From assembly GCA_035286745.1 (NCBI GenBank), contig DATECU010000205.1, positions 1 through 11,965 of the forward strand: 11,965 nucleotides of DNA, given 5' to 3'. Shown one piece after another: positions 9,201-11,965 of this stretch. Positions within the stretch are counted from its first letter, which is position 1, and every line of letters starts with the position of its first letter. The DNA is from DATECU01 sp035286745 (lineage in GTDB: Bacteria > Acidobacteriota > Vicinamibacteria > Fen-336). Below the pieces are notes generated by a model. It saw nothing but the letters and a program-made list of their open reading frames with translations, did not search any database and was not told the DNA's origin. A program made the position numbers and the translations under genes.

Positions 9201-10289
9201 GTCGCACCTGCGGTGCCGCGGCTGTGGCACCAAACGCTTTCCTTGGTCGGAGCCCACGGTTGCACTCTCCATACCGTGAGCCTGGGGGCGACGTTCGTGG
9301 CCGGTGCCATGCTCCAGGCGGTGCACTACGTCGAGCCCTTCGACCGCCCGTCGCTGGCGGTCTTCCTGGCTCTCTACGCGGGCTTCGCCGTCGCCTGGTT
9401 CTTCGAAGGACGCCTCCGACGATCGAGCCTGGCCTACCTCCTGGCCGAAGCCAGCGTGGTCCTGGGCTTCGTCCTGGCGCGCCGCCAGCTCATGCTCACC
9501 ACCGACTTCTGGAGCTACGAGTACGACGTGTGGGTGAGCCTGGCCGTGTCCTTCCTGCTGGCCGGCGTGAAGCAGGCGTTTGACGACGGGCCGCGGGAGA
9601 TGAAGCTGCCGGTTGCCTGGTCCATCCTGGTTCTCCCCGTCTTCGCCATCTTGTGGACCCTCATCCATCACCTGGGCAGCGACGTGGCGCTGGTGGTGGT
9701 GGGCCTGCACAGCCTGATGTTCGCCTACCTGGGCCGCGAGCGGCGCGACTCGCCTTACAACCTGGCCGCCCTCATCGGTTTCGTGTCCTTCGTGCTCATC
9801 GTCTTCTGGAGCAAGCTCGAGCTACGCACCCTGCAAGCCTACGTGATCCCGGTGGGGCTCGGCGTGCTGGTGCTGCTGCAGCTCTTCGGCCGCGACATGC
9901 CCGCCGAGTCCAAGAACCGAATCCGTTTGGTGACGCTGCTCTCCATGCTGGGGAGCGCCGCCTACTACGCGCTACTCGACGACCGCTACCCGGCGGCCTT
10001 CAACCTGACCATGCTCGTGCTCTGCCTGGCGGCCATGGGCCTGGGCAGCTTCTTGCGGGTGCGCCTCTTCCTGGTGCTCGGCTTCGCCGGCGTGGTCGTC
10101 GACCTCTTCTCCCTCGCCGTCAAGGTGGTCGGCCACATGCACCGCGGCGAGCGCATGACCTCGATCGGCATCTTCGTGCTGCTGATTGGAGCCGCCCTGG
10201 TCGCGGGTGCGGTGTACCAGAAGGCTCACCGAGAGGAGATGGAGGCCTGGCTGGAGTCGTGGCGACACCGGCTGGCGGAGTGGGAGTAG
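3219..10289 (+). CDS. Giant polytopic membrane protein, 2356 aa, ~60 TM segments
   Basis: I cannot name a function. Residues 1-~395 are soluble and helix-rich with Leu/Ala/Arg-rich antiparallel-helix character (HEAT-like by eye) and no signal peptide, so this part is probably cytoplasmic. Residues ~396-435 form an Ala/Pro/Glu-rich linker with a proline run at 415-430. The first membrane segment is at 445-466 (WFMVAGVLMVVVGASLLAYF), followed by a membrane-proximal WDKHWLLRY. From there to ~2335 I count about 60 hydrophobic segments joined by short, often Arg-rich or His-containing loops. The protein ends in a charged amphipathic tail (HREEMEAWLESWRHRLAEWE). The Trp/Asn-rich first helix and repeated paired helices resemble DUF2339 and SCO7613-C-terminal-type membrane proteins in style; homology is unproven. 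ATG 3219 has GAGG 7 bases upstream. The frame is uninterrupted over 7 kb with uniform codon use, so it is an intact gene. It is divergent from the ATPase and convergent with the zinc-ribbon gene, so probably monocistronic. Confidence 0.92.
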   Translation: MPSESSRVELARQLLQHLNAGRLAAAEVLPAVAALLGSAGELPPRGVLREALLQEGLPELAPLLRRLQAAEARDAQAFYSLRKSGQPIPAALREELAHLPLELPLEWPKRETLDTRLTEALDLLRDRLLLQPLSGAPRIAAVVQEAYHRACARLSEPPLPWASLRPLALARDLAGRLGPGHESLREVVDGLIAHLTEEEQHQRQAAAEALDRWPAPLPPDLDPEAVLEAIWARFHATQDPADRLRLLDLALAWPTRRLASVVLGMAREPWAQERAALILTLRFGKAYGLDWPLWTRWLEEQQAAFEKDRQARLATDPGALLLLWQESDGRRDAGLEQGLLAWCRVHLTPVTPPRFVERWRASLSREEAEAVLGRARALAVPPEVPAAIAAPMPVSQPEGPGVAEGADAQPERVRPAPRPSPPAPPPPEEPSLWREQVQGFLADNWFMVAGVLMVVVGASLLAYFTWDKHWLLRYTLMPALLAGFTAALAKAADWLEARVEAMRGTGAVLRGAAIGLLPVNFMAVGLLAADPQVTRKLVAVPVMASLYVGLFGFGLRRWCGAVHQRLATLLGGGLLLLNGLVLLPPLAKALLPVSDDALVLVLTAGFHLGFLVLAAVVWRFAGRVLDRPLAAERRVPWFLMGTLAVTFAEVFVWVHGSMRYLPPAYAYAGLVILTGGLILFVERRFLALGTGTGYLPESFLGFAVILMGALMGASEPYVRIGSLLLAGFVWLRQAVHRREPLHPFIGMALALAGGASIGLLDAFPKPWLPALGIGLGLAALLAGRLGRGEAGLRLRAACDALHLAVIALSAVVAVLTQWHYRSWPPATALALGLIAGLFALNARAQASPRHALTAMTLLALTLPYLGFADMEGHSLRGNTMVFGLALLSFLWMGVVRLRPSQVLLATRSTVLWLYGVLALAGMALRVVIERGAPLDPHWSRLTQDAAGPLLMAVALVLAAYYSRSLVPTLLGAGILVILFPEMRASFQLMFPALAWGTGYGSAWSGLLLLLLAFRLREVRALSQLGEGDRFLGEEPFPLRRFDHTLFTIPLLASALFLTAKVDTWNLLRHLEAMPLKTAAALVVTAVSWTLFAVYWRQASGALAGVHLGWAFLVLGLVFGVRSLTDDPKLQWPLLIAGLVMQAAEVGYRRFVVPRHRWAEELLAAPMRDVLRYGSLVLAFASILALVQGARLTSLHALAAFLVVQLIRHGLARQRILEGAHLFLLLYLILLAATSPGSGPLVDRLSMARSLTPTLAVLLAVQIAHLILEWRRDLYDGLWSLLFPAQVGATLLAAGLGLFAITDAFAGPSLSLAQLALLLLAILLTARAHACGAFGLLAVLLGYLLILHQQVGVAPDYAARVVLLYDPWQLAALSLAMALLGHLGRLLAEERPAWLQGPFSFPFLGGPALLWLHTPAVALAVFASLRHTVLVDLRRQAIELQTAYLATLTHLVVGWSAGLPFFFGSAAALLGLGNIHLVRFFFGTYLRGHGLSEVHLLALGIALTLLQGTLLKLVARRDLGAAFVNRASLVGATLVLTLLSAHYLTDPNLQDIAPLRFVLSGAMALAAGLYFRRAARQPGPGEDRFAEISEGLYHFGVAMAVWCTALLVPWLRQPATALLALGLPALYFYARAEIDRSRFVGRRYRNSAAVLGFLLLALYAVRPVFQMVLFPEAAISTDHYHVNSALVMVLGLLLLRLHGLGGTEWLAFYGGLAIITGSYFGLTSWPGLSPFEAPVPAAWCGVLLTHFWTVASAARSPLRSLVQELAALDDDAWTRLRRSWGRLGLFASQGLVLLGILDYARDSYAVAPLLLGAASVLIHQAIPLESRLYFALAAGEIGLALHADFFVPSYLHRDQVVFVVLLIWAGFLLARRAWPKPVGARLMGVAAPLLALIVMGHVLYHHPSSNTGLWTFALLAAFAALTPRETSRAVAPEEHLAAFLLLLAPTWLVYFSQAPLLSEGTMGAFRTWPILASLATLFATGVGAKLYRPVWVGSPVAPAVPRLWHQTLSLVGAHGCTLHTVSLGATFVAGAMLQAVHYVEPFDRPSLAVFLALYAGFAVAWFFEGRLRRSSLAYLLAEASVVLGFVLARRQLMLTTDFWSYEYDVWVSLAVSFLLAGVKQAFDDGPREMKLPVAWSILVLPVFAILWTLIHHLGSDVALVVVGLHSLMFAYLGRERRDSPYNLAALIGFVSFVLIVFWSKLELRTLQAYVIPVGLGVLVLLQLFGRDMPAESKNRIRLVTLLSMLGSAAYYALLDDRYPAAFNLTMLVLCLAAMGLGSFLRVRLFLVLGFAGVVVDLFSLAVKVVGHMHRGERMTSIGIFVLLIGAALVAGAVYQKAHREEMEAWLESWRHRLAEWE

Positions 10290-10456
10290 GCCCAGGGACG
10301 GCAGCAACCCTCCCCGCACCGCGCCCGAATGGGAGTGAACAGCATGGGGCGGATGGAGGTCGGACCACGCAAGAGGCTTTCCACGAAGCGCGCGAAGGGA
10401 AAGAACAGAGACACGGCGGTCGCGACACTGGCACTCAATCGGTAGATCGGGGTCTC

Positions 10457-10792
10457 CTACGAGACGGCCTTGGTGGATGACTTCCCATCTACCGCCACCC
10501 AGCCCACCAGGCGCCAACCCAGGTAGCTGGTGAGGAGGGTCCAGGCTGCCAAGCAGAGAAGGCCAAGGGTGGCCCTCAGCCACCAAGCGTAGGCCTGCCA
10601 AAACGACAACCCTAGTGCGCCGACAAGCAATAGCAGGGACATGACCAGCAGCAACAGATACACGCCCTTGCTGCGACGCAGCAAGGCGCCACAGGATCCG
10701 CAGGGGGAGATCCGGGTGGGTTCGGCTTCCTTGAAGAACCGTCCGTAGGTCATCACCGCCTGTCCGCATTTCGGGCACTGGTTTGCAGGCAT
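10457..10792 (-). CDS. Small zinc-ribbon membrane protein (TIGR04104-like)
   Basis: A 111-residue protein. An N-terminal zinc ribbon has Cys6-Pro-Lys-Cys9 and Cys31-Gly-Ser-Cys34, with 21 residues between the pairs. Two membrane helices follow at about 44-64 (VYLLLLVMSLLLLVGALGLS) and 74-93, then a short hydrophilic tail. This layout matches the CXXC-20-CXXC putative zinc-finger family (TIGR04104), differing by one residue in spacing. The role of that family is not known. The ribbon probably faces the cytoplasm (inference). The ATG at 10792 has a good ribosome-binding site (AAGGGG, about 7 bases upstream). The gene is convergent with the giant membrane-protein gene, 167 bases apart. A small hairpin GTCTC-CTAC-GAGAC (10452-10465) covers its stop codon but lacks a T-tract. 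A short ORF at 10880-10797 ends 4 bases before its ATG. Confidence 0.78.
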   Translation of the reverse strand: MPANQCPKCGQAVMTYGRFFKEAEPTRISPCGSCGALLRRSKGVYLLLLVMSLLLLVGALGLSFWQAYAWWLRATLGLLCLAAWTLLTSYLGWRLVGWVAVDGKSSTKAVS

Positions 10793-10796
10793 CGAA

Positions 10797-10880
10797 TCAC
10801 CCCTTCAGATAAGTCGCATCATATTCGAGCATCGTGCCTTCGCCCTCGCGCAGAAAGACGTCGAGGTCCGAGGCTTTCAC
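10797..10880 (-). CDS. Possible 27-codon leader ORF or gene remnant
   Basis: A GTG at 10880 is preceded on the minus strand by an excellent ribosome-binding site (GGAGGAG, 7 bases upstream). It opens a 27-residue ORF, VKASDLDVFLREGEGTMLEY followed by DATYLKG and TGA. The stop lies 4 bases before the zinc-ribbon ATG, whose ribosome-binding site is inside this ORF, so translational coupling is possible. The 'LREGEGTMLEY' stretch recalls the start of AlbA_2/Schlafen-type DNA-binding domains ('EGETLEFK'), so it may instead be the cut 5' end of such a gene. The same ribosome-binding-site/start block recurs at 11042-11065. The ORF is too short for a firm call. Confidence 0.33.
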   Translation of the reverse strand: MKASDLDVFLREGEGTMLEYDATYLKG

Positions 10881-10895
10881 CGGCGTCTCCTCCGG
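10872..10895 (-). repeat. Duplicated RBS/start cassette, copy A
   Basis: A 24-base block containing, on the minus strand, GGAGGAG, a 7-base spacer and GTG AAA GCC. It matches 11042-11065 at 23 of 24 positions in direct orientation, 170 bases apart. Weaker similarity continues on both sides: GTTCG upstream, and GAC-containing codons downstream. It starts the 27-codon ORF at 10880. Confidence 0.75.
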
Positions 10896-10902
10896 TGTTA
10901 CC

Positions 10903-10946
10903 GAACGTCCAAACCCGGCCAGTGAAGAACGTCTGAAATCCGGCCA
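10903..10946. repeat. Tandem ~20-base repeats, possible IS21-type end
   Basis: GAACGTCCAAACCCGGCCA (10903-10921) and GAACGTCTGAAATCCGGCCA (10927-10946) are an imperfect direct repeat with a 24-base period, matching at about 16 of 20 positions. Multiple short direct repeats ending in GGCCA near the tips are typical of IS21-family ends, where the transposase binds. No istA or istB sequence is visible, so at most this is a remnant. The family assignment rests on my memory of such ends. Confidence 0.4.
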
Positions 10947-10968
10947 CCCCGAGTGGTGGGCAGAGTAT

Positions 10969-11008
10969 CAACGGATCGCCGGTTCCGTTCAAGTCCGTTG
11001 ATCCGTTG
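10969..11008. repeat. 9-bp perfect inverted repeat
   Basis: CAACGGATC (10969-10977) and GATCCGTTG (11000-11008) are perfect inverted repeats with a 22-base spacer. The spacer contains two further partial copies, TTCCGTT and CCGTTGATC. The cluster lies between the two start-cassette copies. It could be a binding site for a regulator or recombinase, or a hairpin. It lacks the conserved attC core, so I do not call it an integron site. Confidence 0.5.
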
Positions 11009-11041
11009 TCGAGACCGTCGGTTTGGGCTGTGGGTGTCTGT

Positions 11042-11065
11042 GGCTTTCACCGGGGTCTCCTCCGG
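11042..11065 (-). repeat. Duplicated RBS/start cassette, copy B
   Basis: Second copy of the block at 10872-10895, with one mismatch. On the minus strand its GTG (11050) opens VKATDTHSPNRRSRQRINGL and ends after about 50 codons near 10898, with a product that looks non-protein-like. The ribosome-binding site is therefore present but the original coding sequence appears lost or replaced. Confidence 0.7.
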
Positions 11066-11166
11066 AGCGAACTGCCGGGCCCGCTTCTGGCAGGGGAGAG
11101 GGGGCTGTAACAGAGGGCAACGCCTTCTGGGGTCCGACCCAACCTCCGACGGAGCAGATCGCTCTT

Positions 11167-11187
11167 GGAGTCCCGGTTCGCGACTCC
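11167..11187. repeat. Small perfect hairpin
   Basis: GGAGTC (11167-11172) and GACTCC (11182-11187) pair around the 9-base loop CCGGTTCGC. There is no following T-tract. The GGTTCG core superficially recalls a tRNA T-loop, but the loop is too long and no cloverleaf surrounds it. It lies about 170 bases upstream of the helicase gene. Confidence 0.35.
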
Positions 11188-11354
11188 CTCGTCCGCACCA
11201 GTCGGCCCCGCACACCGGCCCTTGGTGGGCCCATGAGGCTCGCCCCGGACCCACCGTGACCGGAACCCGTGGATAATCAGGACGTTGAGCCAAGCCTAGG
11301 GGGTGTCTCCAGGCGTCGCCAGGGCGGTGGCGCAGGACCGGGAGCGGGGGGGAC

Positions 11355-11965
11355 TTGCCAGCAACCATTGCGGACCTCAGACCGGGGGTCATCGTCCGCG
11401 GGCCGGTGTTTCCGGAGCCGGTGGAGATCCTCGTGGTCCAGCCGATGGGCGCCGACGTGAGGCTCACCGGCGCCGGCAAGAGCACCGGTCGCGTCCACCA
11501 GCGCGTGTTGACCTCGGCCCAGCTTGCTCTGCTTGAAGCCACGCCGGAGAACGAACCGTTTGACGGCGATGCCCTGCGCTTCCGGCTGGGGATCGAGGCC
11601 ATGCGGCTGGCGCTGGCCTACGAGTACGACCCCTACTTCTCGCTTTCGATCGCCCGGGTCGATCCGCTTCCTCACCAGCTCGAAGCCGTCTACGACAACT
11701 TCCTCGCCCTGCCACGGATCCGCTTCCTGCTTGCGGACGACCCGGGCGCCGGCAAGACGATCATGGCGGGCCTGCTCCTCAAGGAGCTGAAGATCCGCGG
11801 CCTTGTGAAGCGAACCCTCATCATCACGCCCGCCAACCTGTCCTTCCAGTGGCAGCGCGAGATGAAGGACAAGTTCCGCGAGCAGTTCGAGGTCATTCGC
11901 AGCGACGTGCTGCGCGCCAACTACGGGTCGAACCCGTGGCAGGACAAGAACCAGGTCATCACGTC
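11355..11965 (+). CDS. SNF2-type DEAD/DEAH helicase, N-terminal part (3' partial)
   Basis: Start of a large superfamily-2 helicase/translocase, cut by the right edge after 203 codons. The frame is closed upstream by stops at 11274 and 11286. The first usable start is TTG at 11355 after a GGAG and G-rich stretch (11341-11352), giving MPATIADLRPGVIVRGPVFP. Residues 1-60 form the small beta-rich N-terminal domain of this family. YEYDPYFSLSIARVDPLPHQ (89-108) contains the Q-motif-like region. LLADDPGAGKT (125-135, Lys134) is Walker A in the ADDPGAGKT form typical of this subgroup rather than the ADEMGLGKT of eukaryotic Snf2. TLIITPANLSFQWQREM is motif Ia. The DEAH box and the C-terminal helicase half lie outside. 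Relatives include DrmD of class 1 DISARM and helicases beside DUF1156 methyltransferases, so an anti-phage or modification locus probably continues to the right (inference). No frameshift is visible. Confidence 0.9.
   Translation, partial: MPATIADLRPGVIVRGPVFPEPVEILVVQPMGADVRLTGAGKSTGRVHQRVLTSAQLALLEATPENEPFDGDALRFRLGIEAMRLALAYEYDPYFSLSIARVDPLPHQLEAVYDNFLALPRIRFLLADDPGAGKTIMAGLLLKELKIRGLVKRTLIITPANLSFQWQREMKDKFREQFEVIRSDVLRANYGSNPWQDKNQVIT

Larger units (their letters stand above)
10881..11354. other. Non-coding/repeat-rich stretch before the helicase gene
   Basis: About 470 bases with no gene I can support. Its left half holds the IS21-like repeat pair, a 9-bp inverted repeat and copy B of the start cassette. 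Its right half holds the 11167-11187 hairpin and a GGTGGGCC/GGACCCACC imperfect stem (about 11224-11254). The helicase reading frame is closed by TAA at 11274-11276 and TGA at 11286-11288, so the helicase cannot extend far into it. Confidence 0.55.

Noticed and set aside
7022..9583. 853-codon ORF on the + strand inside the giant gene in another frame
   Set aside because: The product is Arg/Pro/Gly-rich low complexity with no domain, and the overlapping frame encodes regular TM helices. High GC removes stop codons and creates such shadows.
8595..9710. 371-codon ORF on the minus strand (and similar ones at 4881-6047, 6123-7361, 7374-8258)
   Set aside because: Gln/His/Glu/Gly-rich products are the usual antisense reading of Leu/Ala/Val-rich membrane-protein codons; no ribosome-binding site or domain.
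10452..10465. Terminator at the end of the zinc-ribbon gene (GTCTC-CTAC-GAGAC)
   Set aside because: Only a 5-bp stem, overlaps the stop codon, and no T-tract on either strand.
10969..11008. Integron attC site
   Set aside because: The inverted repeat lacks the RYYYAAC/GTTRRRY core pair, and there is no integrase or cassette array.
11160..11200. tRNA-like T-arm (GGTTCG inside a hairpin)
   Set aside because: The loop is 9 bases rather than 7, and no acceptor, D or anticodon arms can be drawn around it.
11303..11536. 77-codon + strand ORF overlapping the helicase start
   Set aside because: Different frame from the helicase, Arg/Gly-rich product; a GC shadow.
10898..11602. 234-codon minus-strand ORF crossing into the helicase gene
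   Set aside because: It is antisense to clear helicase sequence at one end and to repeats at the other; the product is not protein-like.
1..11965. CRISPR array, rRNA or tRNA gene
   Set aside because: No regularly spaced repeats and no recognisable rRNA or tRNA sequence on either strand.

Overview
The window is very GC-rich DNA with strongly G/C-biased third codon positions, which produces many long spurious ORFs in other frames. Composition and gene content fit a high-GC Proteobacterium or deltaproteobacterial/Myxococcota-like genome. This is an impression from composition; no marker gene here fixes the taxon.

Left part (1-1167, + strand): the C-terminal half of a calcineurin-like metallophosphoesterase runs in from the left edge. 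A 203-residue protein I do not recognise follows 22 bases later, probably in the same operon. From 1168 to 1459 I see no gene.

1460-3028 (- strand): an AAA+ ATPase with a C-terminal DUF4143/nuclease-like region, and downstream of it on the same strand a decayed vapBC toxin-antitoxin pair. vapB has a frameshift in its middle. vapC keeps only its PIN-domain start. A near-perfect palindrome lies just upstream of vapB.

3029-10289 (+ strand): a roughly 190-base divergent intergenic region, then one 7.07-kb gene that fills most of the window. It encodes a 2356-residue protein with an all-helical soluble N-terminus (about 390 residues), a proline-rich hinge and then, counted by eye, about 60 hydrophobic segments. 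It resembles the DUF2339/SCO7613-type large polytopic proteins in general style, but I cannot assign a function. It is the most unusual object in the window.

10457-11354: a small two-TM zinc-ribbon protein (CXXC-21-CXXC, TIGR04104-like) on the - strand, preceded by a possible 27-codon leader ORF. Beyond it lie about 470 bases without a convincing gene. They carry a duplicated ribosome-binding-site/start-codon cassette, a tandem pair of ~20-base repeats that looks like an IS21-type element end, and a 9-bp inverted repeat. I read this as a scar of mobile-element activity.

11355-11965 (+ strand): the first 203 codons of a SNF2-type DEAD/DEAH helicase with a TTG start, cut by the right edge. Its relatives sit in DISARM-like and DUF1156 methyltransferase defence clusters, so a restriction/defence locus may begin here. 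The decayed TA pair, DUF4143 ATPase, repeat scar and helicase make both flanks of the giant gene look like accessory DNA. The giant gene itself looks intact and has the codon character of its surroundings.
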